Assembly: GCA_964369475.1 (NCBI GenBank)
Contig: CAYJFK010000002.1
Coordinates: 1 to 64,000 of the forward strand
Length of the DNA stretch: 64,000 bases
Direction: 5' to 3'
Origin: CAYJFK01 sp964369475
Lineage (GTDB): Bacteria > Bacillota > Clostridia > Oscillospirales > Feifaniaceae
Positions 42,511-51,357 of the stretch are shown piece after piece (position 1 is the first letter of the stretch; the number at the start of each line of letters is the position of its first letter). The notes beneath the pieces were generated by a model. That model made no database searches. It was given only the letters and a program-made list of their open reading frames with translations, and was not told the DNA's origin. A program made the position numbers and the translations under genes.

Positions 42511-42541
42511 CATCACCCGTTCATTATATGAACGGGTGATG
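42511..42541 (-). promoter_or_regulatory. Hairpin sequestering the dacF ribosome-binding site
   Basis: 42511-42524 and 42528-42541 are perfect 14-bp complements around a 3-nt loop. On the minus strand the 3' arm reads ATGAACGGGTGATG, containing the SD, and ends 3 nt before the chosen ATG. It could double as a weak terminator for ytfJ, but no T run follows. Confidence 0.65.
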
Positions 42542-42562
42542 TGGCTTTATTCAAGCAATGCC

Positions 42563-43063
42563 TTAAATAATATCTGTCGCCTCTTGCGCTACTTCTACGA
42601 CTGTCTCCGCTGTGCTTTCGTCCTCTGTGTAGTCTGCATCTTCTACGCCATCTTTGGACTTTTTCTTTGCGTTAAATGCCGTTACAGCCTTGTCTACTAG
42701 CTCGGGAAGCATAGAAAGAGCCTTGTCGAGCGACGATTCGTCTCGATCTATTGTAAGAACTTTTACATTATCTCCGGCTACCGTTAAAAAAGCTATCGGA
42801 TTGATTGTAAGTGCCGCACCGCCACCGCCGCCAAATGGAAGCTTTGGCTCTTTTGTGCCCTCCTCGGTAGTTTTAACTACCTCTGTTTTGCCGTTGTACT
42901 CGCCGCCGCCCACGCCGAAACCTACGCTTACTTTGGAAATAGGAATGATTACAACTCCCGACGGTGTTGTGATGGGGTTGCCGATAACAGTGTTAACATC
43001 TGTCATCTCGGCTAATTTTTGCATGATGTTCGAGGTTACTCCGTTGATTGGATGTTCGTTCAT
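42563..43063 (-). CDS. ytfJ: Sporulation protein YtfJ/GerW
   Basis: A 166-residue GerW-family protein required for normal spore germination in B. subtilis. The family core TPSGVVIIPISKVSVGFGVGG is followed by a Gly-rich stretch and PIAFLTV. ATG with AGAAAGGGAG upstream; the first 71 nt overlap the 3' end of the DUF2953 gene in another frame. Between scpAB and dacF, the usual clostridial order. Confidence 0.92.
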   Translation of the reverse strand: MNEHPINGVTSNIMQKLAEMTDVNTVIGNPITTPSGVVIIPISKVSVGFGVGGGEYNGKTEVVKTTEEGTKEPKLPFGGGGGAALTINPIAFLTVAGDNVKVLTIDRDESSLDKALSMLPELVDKAVTAFNAKKKSKDGVEDADYTEDESTAETVVEVAQEATDII

Positions 43064-43661
43064 TTTTACTCTCCCTTTCTTTAATCTCCATTATTTCCTT
43101 ATAAATCGGATAAAGTGCAATAGCGACAAGGGGTGCATGAATTATGCGCAGATCAAACTTTACCCTAATGTCTGCCTTAAAGGCATTTTCGCTGTAATTT
43201 GGCGATATGTCGACATCGCACATATGCAATGTCAGCATGTGCGACAGTGCGGAAAATGCCGTATGCGCAACGCCTGACAGCGCTCCACATGTCATTACCG
43301 TGCTTACAGCGTCCTCTCCATACAAAAAGAGGTGGACTTTTAGTGTGCGTACATGTATTTTCTTTACCATTTTAGCATAAAAAATACCGCCTGTCCTCTT
43401 TGCAAAGGAAATTATTTCGGAAAATTTTAAAAAAGTTTTTACAGCGGCCTTTTCACGAGCCTCACTTTTTGCTTTTGGGCTCTCTTTTAAGGCCGGCATT
43501 TCCTCCTCTGCACGTTCGAGCGGCATTTTATATACCGTTATGCCGTTTAGCGTTACACGCAGGTCTCCCTTTGTATCTTTATATATTATGTCCGCTCCGA
43601 GATTTGATATAAGCAGTAGGGCTACTAAAAGTAAAATCCCACCTAATATCCACCAAATCAT
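42993..43661 (-). CDS. DUF2953 family membrane-associated protein
   Basis: A 222-residue protein with an N-terminal transmembrane segment (about 2-20) and a soluble remainder. The C-terminal PLVAIALYPIYKEIMEI and the conserved neighbourhood (scpAB upstream, ytfJ downstream, like B. subtilis ytfI-ytfJ) suggest DUF2953. Function unknown. Its last 23 codons overlap ytfJ, an unusually long overlap. The tail is Arg/Lys/Asp-rich and may be a recent extension. Confidence 0.8.
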   Translation of the reverse strand: MIWWILGGILLLVALLLISNLGADIIYKDTKGDLRVTLNGITVYKMPLERAEEEMPALKESPKAKSEAREKAAVKTFLKFSEIISFAKRTGGIFYAKMVKKIHVRTLKVHLFLYGEDAVSTVMTCGALSGVAHTAFSALSHMLTLHMCDVDISPNYSENAFKADIRVKFDLRIIHAPLVAIALYPIYKEIMEIKERESKNERTSNQRSNLEHHAKISRDDRC

Positions 43662-44392
43662 ACAGAATCCTCCGACTTTGTGTCAAAAAGCTCTGTGTCT
43701 GTGTCTGCCTGTGCATCTATCTCTAACTCTGCACTTAACTGTACCTTGGCATCGTCCTCCATGACGGTCTCCACGCCTTCGGGTTTGCCCGTTTCCTCTT
43801 TAGCATCACCCTCGGCACTGCCTTCGGTCTCCTCGTTCTCTATTATTATTCTTCCGCTTTCGTCTGTGTTAAATAGCCCATAGTCCCCCTCGATCGGAGG
43901 CAGTTCTTCAAGAGCGGAGAGTCCAAAGGAGCGCAAAAACATTGCCGTTGTGCCAAATTTCATAGGACGGCCGGGGACATCTAATCTGCCCTGTTCTTCT
44001 AAATATCCCTTTTCGAGTAACGATGCAACGACACCCGAGCTGTCGACCCCTCTTACCTGCTCCAAAAATGCCCTTGTTACAGGCTGGTTGTATGCAGTAA
44101 TTGCAAGCACTTCGAGGGCGGCGGCCGAGAGTGACGCATCTCGCCTTTTGTCGAGCACTTCCTTTACCTCTGCGGCATATGCCTTGCTCGAGGTAAGCTG
44201 ATAACTCTCGGCAAGGCGAAGAAGTTCTATTCCTCGGTTTTGATCTTGATACTTTGCTCTCATTTTGTCCAGTATTGCCCTTGTCGTCTCGTCGTCAAGA
44301 CCTACCGCCTTCGAGAGTAGCGAGGTCTCGACAGGGGTGCCTGCCGCAAATAGAATTGCCTCGAGCAGCCCCTCTATTCTTGCGTATTCCAC
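43658..44392 (-). CDS. scpB: Segregation and condensation protein B
   Basis: Winged-helix kleisin partner in the SMC-ScpA-ScpB condensin. Core blocks LLEAILFAAGTPV, ALEVLAITAYNQPVTRAFLEQVRG and MKFGTTAMFLRSFGL match the family. A long acidic, low-complexity tail (about 185-244) extends beyond the usual ~190 residues. GTG start with GGGGGGAG inside the end of scpA. Confidence 0.94.
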   Translation of the reverse strand: MEYARIEGLLEAILFAAGTPVETSLLSKAVGLDDETTRAILDKMRAKYQDQNRGIELLRLAESYQLTSSKAYAAEVKEVLDKRRDASLSAAALEVLAITAYNQPVTRAFLEQVRGVDSSGVVASLLEKGYLEEQGRLDVPGRPMKFGTTAMFLRSFGLSALEELPPIEGDYGLFNTDESGRIIIENEETEGSAEGDAKEETGKPEGVETVMEDDAKVQLSAELEIDAQADTDTELFDTKSEDSV

Positions 44393-45111
44393 ACCGTCTC
44401 CCCCCTTTTAATAAGGCCTACATCGTAGTCCTCCTCTATTTTATCCAAGGAGACACGTCCCCTCTTTGTAAGTTCTAATATGGCTAAAAAACAGGCTATC
44501 TTCTCGCTTTTCGAGCTCTGCTCCGCTATAAGCGCTTCAAACCTTATCTTGCCGCCCTTTATAAGTCGGCGAAGTAAGCTTATAGCTTTAGAGGCGACAG
44601 AAACAACTGTCTTTGTTATAACTCCATCAAAGGAGTTTACAGGCGGCGGCACACGTCTTAGGTTGTTTTGAAATACCGATCTGTATGCCGAAACGAGCTT
44701 TGCCGCAGGATAAAACCTAAACTCCGTTTTGGGCTTGCCAAGCGGCTCGGGGTCTCTAACAAAGCGGCTGTTTGCATTGTCGTCAAAACGCTCTGACAGA
44801 TCGCCTGCAAGCTCTTTATAGCGCACATAGTCTACAAGCATTGCCGTAAGCTCGTCTAAGGGGTTGTCCTCCTCGTCCTCGTCGGGAGGGAGGAGCAGTC
44901 TCGACTTAATATGAAAAAGCCTTGATGCCATAAGGAGAAACTCCGACAGGTTTTCCATGTCTGCCTCTTGGTAGCTCTGCACATATTCCATAAACTGATC
45001 AAAGAGAAGTGCGACCTTTATCTCCCTTATATCAAGCTCGTTTTTTTCTATAAGATGCAGTAGCAAATCTATCGGCCCTTCAAAGACCTCGAACTTATAA
45101 CTTATCTCCAT
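44374..45111 (-). CDS. scpA: Segregation and condensation protein A
   Basis: Kleisin subunit of the bacterial condensin. N-terminal FEGPIDLLLHLIEKNELDI is the family hallmark, followed by YVRYKELAGDL and a C-terminal winged helix (VSLDKIEEDYDV). The ATG at 45111 gives 245 residues; a TTG four codons upstream overlaps the site-2 protease stop. It overlaps scpB by 19 nt. Confidence 0.94.
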   Translation of the reverse strand: MEISYKFEVFEGPIDLLLHLIEKNELDIREIKVALLFDQFMEYVQSYQEADMENLSEFLLMASRLFHIKSRLLLPPDEDEEDNPLDELTAMLVDYVRYKELAGDLSERFDDNANSRFVRDPEPLGKPKTEFRFYPAAKLVSAYRSVFQNNLRRVPPPVNSFDGVITKTVVSVASKAISLLRRLIKGGKIRFEALIAEQSSKSEKIACFLAILELTKRGRVSLDKIEEDYDVGLIKRGETVWNTQE

Positions 45112-45115
45112 AACA

Positions 45116-45781
45116 TCACACAAAAAGCCCTATGCCGCTAAAGATAAATTGTAGTATACCTAAAACGACGGTATTCATGATATCTATAATAAAGTTCCTC
45201 AGTATGCTGAGCGGCACTGTTAAAAAGCCAAACCATAGCATTATAAAGAGTACAGGCATAAAATAGCGCTCGTACTGCATTATTTTAAAGTATATATGAT
45301 TTGGCAGTACGGCATACATAATTTTTGATCCGTCGAGCGGTGATATTGGGAGTAGGTTAAAGACGGCAAGTCCTACATTTAGAGAGATCATTACATTAAA
45401 AAATACCTCTATATAGTTCATTACCATATTGCCGTTATTGAAAAACGAAACGGCATAGAATATTATCATAGATACAAAGGCCATCAGCAAATTTGACAGT
45501 GGCCCGGCCGCCGCAGTTAGTGCCATGCCTTTTTTTCGTTCCTTAAAGTACATCGGATTGACAGGGACGGGTTTTGCCCATCCAAATCTAAAGAGCAGCA
45601 TACAAATTGTACCTGCAAGATCCATATGTGCCATTGGGTTTAGCGTAAGCCTTCCGTGGTTCTTTGCCGTTGGGTCGCCTAATTTATATGCCGCATACCC
45701 GTGGGAAAATTCGTGAATAGATAGCGAAAACAAAACGGCCGGCACTATGTATATGGCATCTCTTAAAAAGCTTTCGAGCAT
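45116..45781 (-). CDS. Site-2 protease family (M50) membrane metalloprotease
   Basis: A 221-residue protein with about five membrane segments. Zinc motif HEFSH lies in the first segment and the third-ligand motif NLLPISPLDGSKI in a later one; PTAKNHGRLTLNPMAHMD is the typical loop of the YwhC/RasP-like compact group. ATG with AGGAGGT upstream. It precedes scpA in the usual Firmicute order. Confidence 0.92.
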   Translation of the reverse strand: MLESFLRDAIYIVPAVLFSLSIHEFSHGYAAYKLGDPTAKNHGRLTLNPMAHMDLAGTICMLLFRFGWAKPVPVNPMYFKERKKGMALTAAAGPLSNLLMAFVSMIIFYAVSFFNNGNMVMNYIEVFFNVMISLNVGLAVFNLLPISPLDGSKIMYAVLPNHIYFKIMQYERYFMPVLFIMLWFGFLTVPLSILRNFIIDIMNTVVLGILQFIFSGIGLFV

Positions 45782-45784
45782 TTT

Positions 45785-46294
45785 TTACCTCCTGAAAAAA
45801 AAGTTAAATCTTCGTGTTAAAACACGCATTAAAGGTGTGAATGTGTAGTCGTAGAATAGAAAAACGACATTTAACAGTAGCAGTGCCGCCCAGAGCGGTA
45901 TGTCTTCTTCCATTGTGGGGAAATTAAATAGCACATCTACTACATAATATACTATTGCCACATCTAAATTAAAATAGAGCAGTTTTAATATATAATTTCT
46001 AATTGGTCCCGAGCGCCGCTCTATTACCGCTTTTATAACTGGGTAATGTCCAAAGAGCATTAAAAACAGCACGGGTGTTTCTTTGTTTGATATTAATAGC
46101 ATGGAGAGCAGTGCCGCAGAAAAGTATGTCAGCAGTGCCGTTTTCATGCCCCACTTCATGTGCATAGCCATTATAATAAAGCCTGCAAAGGCGGCACATG
46201 TTACGGAAAATGTCGGAAACAATATCGGTATTGCAAGCATTACGACTATCGCCGCCGATGCAAGTGCGCCCTCTGTAAGCTCTCTTGTCGTCAT
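45785..46294 (-). CDS. Integral membrane protein of unknown function
   Basis: 169 residues with five or six hydrophobic segments, a pattern reminiscent of ECF-transporter S components or YybS-like proteins, but I cannot assign it. A basic C-terminus (VLTRRFNFFFRR) marks the cytoplasmic side. It ends 3 nt before the site-2 protease gene and is probably co-transcribed with it. Confidence 0.7.
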   Translation of the reverse strand: MTTRELTEGALASAAIVVMLAIPILFPTFSVTCAAFAGFIIMAMHMKWGMKTALLTYFSAALLSMLLISNKETPVLFLMLFGHYPVIKAVIERRSGPIRNYILKLLYFNLDVAIVYYVVDVLFNFPTMEEDIPLWAALLLLNVVFLFYDYTFTPLMRVLTRRFNFFFRR

Positions 46295-46356
46295 AGCGTT
46301 GCCTCCTTATTATAATATCAAGTCTCCGCCAAGTCGTGCCGTATACAGTCGATTGT

Positions 46357-46968
46357 TTAAAAGCACGAACACATGTTGCATAGGCAGTCCATACACATAT
46401 ATGTCGCACATATACTGCAACAATCGCCACCGCAGGGCACGCACATCGCCCTGCCGTTGCCGTAAGAGGGGTCACGACTGCCGCCGCCCGTCATGTTCAT
46501 TGCGTTAGATGCGGCACGATACTCGGCATTTTGCGGCTCCATGTTGACCGCTTGATTAAAGCACATGCGAGCATCTGCAAGCCAGCCCTTTCTTTGCAGT
46601 ACGACACCACGCAAAAAGTACCACTCTGCGCCCCTGTCCGAAGCCGGTATACCGTCGAGCACTCTGTGCGCTTCTTCTATTCTGTTTTGGTTTATCATAT
46701 TCCTAAGGTCGTTAAAGCGTGAACTCGAATACCCTCCCGAACTTCTCGCCCCTGCATGGCCGCCACTGCTACCGCCTGCCGAGCGCATTTGTACAATCTC
46801 ATCGTATGCGGCATTTATCTCGATCATCTTCTCTTTTGCAAGATCTGCAAGAGGGTTGTTTTGATAGTTATCGGGGTGATACTTCCTCGCAAGCTCTCTG
46901 TATGCAGTTTTTACCTCGCTGTCTGTCGCCCTGTTTGATATGCCGAGCACCTCATATGGATCTCTCAT
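46357..46968 (-). CDS. J-domain protein with Cys-rich C-terminus
   Basis: A 203-residue co-chaperone-like protein. The J domain (about 1-62) has the HPD motif in RKYHPDNYQ. A Ser/Gly linker and a TPR-like helical region (about 85-160) follow. The last ~30 residues are Cys-rich (CGGDCC, CMDCLCNMCSC), possibly a metal-binding patch or a membrane-associated tail. No DnaJ zinc-finger domain is present. It overlaps the DUF5685 gene by 17 nt, so the two are coupled and may act together. Confidence 0.88.
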   Translation of the reverse strand: MRDPYEVLGISNRATDSEVKTAYRELARKYHPDNYQNNPLADLAKEKMIEINAAYDEIVQMRSAGGSSGGHAGARSSGGYSSSRFNDLRNMINQNRIEEAHRVLDGIPASDRGAEWYFLRGVVLQRKGWLADARMCFNQAVNMEPQNAEYRAASNAMNMTGGGSRDPSYGNGRAMCVPCGGDCCSICATYMCMDCLCNMCSCF

Positions 46969-47788
46969 CTGTTATTCCCTTCTCTCGTGCCGCCAGTCCG
47001 TCACGAAGTATGTTTTCAAGTATTCCTCTGTATCTTTTAAGCGGAAGAAGTGTTAGCGCTAAGCTTGCCGCATTTGCCGCATCTCTTAGCATTTCCTTTA
47101 TAAGCTCCACTTCCCCGTCAAGCCCCGTCTTTACAAGGGGGTTAAACCGACCCTTTTCCTTGTCCTTTGGCAGGTCGTCGAGCGCATCTAACAGGTATAT
47201 CCATCTGCCTGTCTGATAGCCTATTTGATATAGCACACGCTGCGTCATCTCGTCTTGCGAGAGCACTGTTGCGATAGATGCAAGCAGTTTTGCAAAGTGC
47301 TCTGTGTATCCGTCGAGCGATAGTTCATCGCCTTGCTCTGCACTCTTTAGCGAGGCTAAATTTTCGTCGATATTGCTTGCAAGTGTCGGATAGCGATCCC
47401 GTGCTCGCTTATTTGCACCTGACAGCACGGCAAGTGCCGCCCTTGCCTTAACCTTGTCGGCCCCGCCCTCGTCGGCCAGATCGTCCTCTAGTTTTCCGCA
47501 GGCTAATAGTACATGCGCCGCCGCCACTATGTCTAGCGGATCTCCGCTCAGTGTTGCGACCTTTTTGATTGGATTTGTCGAGCAAGGCTTTTTTGCAAAG
47601 ATCGGCTCTGCCTCCTCAAGCCCAAGTGCAAGGCAGGAAAAAAAAGCAAAGTCGTAGGAGAGCCCCATTGTGGAGGTAAACCCATAATTCTCTTTAAGAC
47701 GCTTGCAAAGGCCGCAATATGCCGCCTTATATGCTTCGAACTCGACTATTTTAAGCTCGGGCTTAAAAGGGGTGACATATCCAAACAA
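46952..47788 (-). CDS. DUF5685-like protein with isoprenoid-synthase-like Asp motifs
   Basis: A 278-residue, mainly helical protein I place in DUF5685 from memory of its N-terminal pattern FGYVTPFKPELK and AYCGLCKRLKENYG. Two acid motifs stand out: DDLAD near residue 100 and LLDALDDLPKDKEKGRFNP near residue 200. Their spacing and form resemble the two DxxxD motifs of squalene/phytoene synthases. That relation is inference only. TTG start after GAGAGGAC, 5 nt after uvrA, and coupled to the J-domain gene. Confidence 0.65.
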   Translation of the reverse strand: MFGYVTPFKPELKIVEFEAYKAAYCGLCKRLKENYGFTSTMGLSYDFAFFSCLALGLEEAEPIFAKKPCSTNPIKKVATLSGDPLDIVAAAHVLLACGKLEDDLADEGGADKVKARAALAVLSGANKRARDRYPTLASNIDENLASLKSAEQGDELSLDGYTEHFAKLLASIATVLSQDEMTQRVLYQIGYQTGRWIYLLDALDDLPKDKEKGRFNPLVKTGLDGEVELIKEMLRDAANAASLALTLLPLKRYRGILENILRDGLAAREKGITDERSI

Positions 47789-47793
47789 TTTTG

Positions 47794-50631
47794 TCAGTCC
47801 TCTCTCTTTGGCATGTCGAGTATCGCCTTTAAATAAAGCCCTGTATACGACCCTTCGGTGCTTGCAACCTGCTCAGGCGTTCCCTGCGCAACTATATTTC
47901 CGCCACGGTCTCCACCTTCAGGCCCTAAGTCTATAATGTGGTCAGAGCACTTTATAATGTCGAGGTTGTGCTCTATAACAACAACCGTGTTGCCATCGTC
48001 GACAAACTTTTGCAAAACGTCTATAAGCTTGTGAACATCTGCTGTGTGCAGACCTGTCGTCGGCTCGTCTAATGTGTATATCGTCTTGCCTGTCGAGCGT
48101 TTTGCAAGTTCTGTCGCAAGCTTTACCCTCTGAGCCTCGCCTCCTGATAGCTGTGTAGACGGTTGCCCGATCTTTATATAACCGAGACCAACATCAAAGA
48201 GCGTTTGCAACTTGCGCTTTATCTTAGGAATACTCTCAAAGAATACAAGGCCTTCTTCTACCGTCATGTCGAGCACGTCTGAAATTGTCTTGCCCTTATA
48301 TTTTACTTCAAGAGTCTCTCTGTTATACCGCTTTCCCTTACAGACTTCACAGGGAACATATACGTCGGGCAGAAAGTGCATTTCTATTTTTATTATGCCG
48401 TCGCCATTGCAAAATTCGCATCTGCCACCCTTTACATTAAAGGAAAAACGACCGGGGCCGTATCCCCTCATCTTTGCATCTGTCGTCTGCGCATATAAAT
48501 TTCTAACCTCTGTAAAGAGCCCTGTATAAGTGGCAGGGTTAGAACGTGGTGTCCTACCGATTGGAGACTGATCTATTGCAATGATCTTATCGAGGTTCTC
48601 GAGCCCTTCTATCCGCTCGTGATCGCCTGGGAAGGTTCTCGCTCCGTTTAGGTGCGCCGCAAGCGACTTAAAGAGCACCTCGTTTGTTAGCGAAGATTTA
48701 CCCGATCCCGACACGCCCGTTATACTGGTCAGCGTTCCGAGCGGAATGTCTACCGTTACATTCTTTAAATTGTTCTCGGTAGCACCCACAATTGTAATCT
48801 TCGACCCATTTCCGCTGCGACGCTCTGTCGGCACTTCTATTTTATCCCTATGACTTAGATACCTACCTGTCGCCGAAGTCTCACAGGCCATAATCTCATC
48901 AACCGTACCGCTTGCCACAACATGTCCGCCGTGTATACCTGCACCAGGGCCTATATCTATAATATGATCAGCTTCAAACATTGTCTCCTCGTCGTGCTCT
49001 ACGACTATAAGAGTGTTACCAATATCACGAAGTCTTTTCAGTGTATCGAGCAGTTTTCTGTTGTCCCTCTGATGAAGCCCGATAGAGGGCTCGTCCAGAA
49101 TATAAAGCACACCTGTTAGCATCGACCCGATCTGAGTCGCAAGCCGTATACGCTGACTTTCGCCGCCCGACAGCGTACCCGCCGTGCGTGAGAGCGTTAG
49201 ATATTCAAGCCCTACATTACGCAAAAAATTTAACCGCTCGTCTATCTCTTTTAAAATCTGTTTTGCAATTATTGTCTGTGAAGGGTTTAGCTTCAGATTC
49301 TTCAAAAACTCTATTTCCTCAACTACCGACATATTGGTAAAGTCGATTATATCCATACCACCGACCGTTACCGCAAGAACATTCTTATTTAGCCTTTTGC
49401 CTTTACAAGAGCGGCAATGGGTGAATATCATCGAGCTCTCTATCTCGCTCCTTGCCCAGTCGCTATTTGTTTCGGAGTGACGACGTTCGAGGTTATTTAC
49501 AATGCCCTCAAACTTATCTTCGTAAGTGCCTGTGCCATACTCCCTTACACGAGTCATTTTAATGCGTTCATCCCCTGTACCGTAGAGCACGACCTCTTTT
49601 GCCTTCTCGGGCAGTTCCTCATAGGGCACGTCGAGCGAAAATCCATAGTGCTCCGCAAGCCCTTCGTAGTACATTTGCGCAATAGTACCGCCATAGATAA
49701 AGTTCCACCCCGATGCCTTTATAGCACCATTTCTAAGCGATAGCGTTTTATCGGGCACAATCAAATCAGGATCTATTTTAAGCAGCGATCCAAGCCCTGT
49801 ACATTCAGGGCAAGCGCCGTAAGGATTATTAAAAGAGAACATACGAGGCGACAGCTCGTCAACGCTGACCCCGTGGTCAGGACATGCATAGCTTTGCGAA
49901 TAGAGTTTATCGCCATCCCCCGTATCAATCATTGTAAGCCCACCTGTTAGCGACGAGGCAGTTTCGACCGAGTCTGACAGGCGAGACCGAATATCGTCCT
50001 TTATAACAAGTCGGTCTACAATAATTTCTATACTGTGCTTAAATGTCTTTTTTAGCTTTATATCCTCTGAAAGGTCGCGCACCTCCCCATCGACACGTGC
50101 ACGAACAAAGCCCCCTTTACGAGCTTCCTCAAAGACCTTTTGATGCTCCCCTTTACGCTGACGCACGACAGGCGCCATGACCTGTATTCTCGTCCCTTCG
50201 GGAAGTTCCATAATACTATCTACAATCTGATCTACCGTTTGCTGTGTTATCTCCCTACCGCAAACAGGGCAATGGGGCGTTCCCACCCTTGCGTACAAAA
50301 GCCTAAGATAATCATATATTTCCGTCACAGTTCCAACTGTCGATCTCGGGTTTTTCGATGTCGTTTTCTGATCAATAGAAATTGCAGGCGACAGGCCCTC
50401 TATACTATCGACATCGGGCTTGTCCATCTGCCCCAAAAACTGCCTTGCATAAGACGAAAGCGACTCGACATACCTTCTTTGCCCCTCCGCATATATCGTA
50501 TCAAAGGCAAGCGACGACTTGCCCGACCCCGAGAGCCCCGTCACTACAACAAGCTTATCCCTCGGAATCTCTATATCAATATTCTTCAAATTATGCGCCC
50601 TAGCGCCCTTTACAACAATCCTATCTATCAA
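47794..50631 (-). CDS. uvrA: Excinuclease ABC subunit A
   Basis: DNA-damage recognition ATPase of nucleotide excision repair. Two ABC modules: Walker A GLSGSGKSS near residue 35 and GVSGSGKSS near residue 640, with signatures LSGGESQRI and LSGGEAQRV. Zinc-finger CxxC pairs are present (CPVCG, CRSC, CEFCNGDG, CEVCKGKRY). I chose the TTG at 50631 with AAAGGAG upstream, giving 945 residues, the normal size; the longer frame would read through the repeat array. Confidence 0.96.
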   Translation of the reverse strand: MIDRIVVKGARAHNLKNIDIEIPRDKLVVVTGLSGSGKSSLAFDTIYAEGQRRYVESLSSYARQFLGQMDKPDVDSIEGLSPAISIDQKTTSKNPRSTVGTVTEIYDYLRLLYARVGTPHCPVCGREITQQTVDQIVDSIMELPEGTRIQVMAPVVRQRKGEHQKVFEEARKGGFVRARVDGEVRDLSEDIKLKKTFKHSIEIIVDRLVIKDDIRSRLSDSVETASSLTGGLTMIDTGDGDKLYSQSYACPDHGVSVDELSPRMFSFNNPYGACPECTGLGSLLKIDPDLIVPDKTLSLRNGAIKASGWNFIYGGTIAQMYYEGLAEHYGFSLDVPYEELPEKAKEVVLYGTGDERIKMTRVREYGTGTYEDKFEGIVNNLERRHSETNSDWARSEIESSMIFTHCRSCKGKRLNKNVLAVTVGGMDIIDFTNMSVVEEIEFLKNLKLNPSQTIIAKQILKEIDERLNFLRNVGLEYLTLSRTAGTLSGGESQRIRLATQIGSMLTGVLYILDEPSIGLHQRDNRKLLDTLKRLRDIGNTLIVVEHDEETMFEADHIIDIGPGAGIHGGHVVASGTVDEIMACETSATGRYLSHRDKIEVPTERRSGNGSKITIVGATENNLKNVTVDIPLGTLTSITGVSGSGKSSLTNEVLFKSLAAHLNGARTFPGDHERIEGLENLDKIIAIDQSPIGRTPRSNPATYTGLFTEVRNLYAQTTDAKMRGYGPGRFSFNVKGGRCEFCNGDGIIKIEMHFLPDVYVPCEVCKGKRYNRETLEVKYKGKTISDVLDMTVEEGLVFFESIPKIKRKLQTLFDVGLGYIKIGQPSTQLSGGEAQRVKLATELAKRSTGKTIYTLDEPTTGLHTADVHKLIDVLQKFVDDGNTVVVIEHNLDIIKCSDHIIDLGPEGGDRGGNIVAQGTPEQVASTEGSYTGLYLKAILDMPKRED

Positions 50632-50648
50632 AACACTTCTCCTTTTTT

Positions 50649-51050
50649 GTGAACGGGTGAGATTTGGTGGGTGCTCACGTCTTAGAGCACGCTGTCTGTT
50701 TTTTTTGTGAACGGGTGAGACTGGGTGGGTGCTCAAGGCTTAGAGCACGCTGTCTGTTTTTTGTGAACGGGTGAGACTTGGTGGGTGCTCAAGCTTCAGA
50801 GCACGCTATCTATCACTGCGGTGAATTTTAACTTCGTTATGCTTTTTCGTGAACGGGTGAGACTGGGTGGGTGCTCAAGGCTTAGAGCACGCTATCTATT
50901 TTTTCGTGAACAGGTGAGGCTTGGTAGCTGCTCAAGTCTCAGAGCACGCTGTCTGCCGCTGCGGTGGGATTAAACTTCGTTATGCTTTTTCGTGAAAGGG
51001 TGAGACTTGGTAGCTACTCAAGTCTCAGAGCACACTGTCTGCTGTTGGGG
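50649..51050. repeat. Higher-order direct repeat array upstream of uvrA
   Basis: Six copies of a ~57-bp unit start (GTGAACGGGTGAG-like) at 50649, 50707, 50763, 50849, 50906 and 50992. Steps are 58, 56, 86, 57 and 86, the 86-bp steps carrying a ~29-bp insert containing TTCGTTATGC. Copies 2-4-6 and 3-5 are therefore 142-143 bp apart. Each unit contains a GTGCTC, 8-nt, GAGCAC hairpin (weaker in copies 5 and 6). The first copy abuts the uvrA SD. Not coding. Confidence 0.92.
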
Positions 51051-51357
51051 TGGGGTTAAAATTCTTTATGACCTATGCATAATTTTTGTAGGTTGAATTG
51101 TTAGGCACTCTATGAGATTAATCAATAGCACTGCTCATAGTGCTCGACAACTGCAAGCTTTGTACCTACTCTACGACCATCCCTTTGCTTTTTGCAAGTT
51201 TTTCACGAAGCTTTTTTAACTTGACCCACAAACTACCTCGTTTTATGCAAACAAATTACCTAACTAATACCAATATACACATTATGTTGTATATTGGAAT
51301 ATCTTATTACAACTTTGTGTGCGTATTGTGAATAATGCATTAACCGATTTTGAATGA
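51051..51357. other. Gene-free spacer between repeat array and uvrB
   Basis: About 300 nt, AT-rich, with no convincing gene, promoter or terminator. It separates uvrB from uvrA, which are adjacent in most Firmicutes. Confidence 0.6.

Noticed and set aside
50632..50736. 35-residue N-terminal extension of UvrA
   Set aside because: It translates the repeat array; the TTG at 50631 has a good SD and gives the family-standard length.
50649..51050. CRISPR-like array upstream of uvrA
   Set aside because: Units repeat almost entirely, with no unique spacers of constant size, and no cas genes are present.
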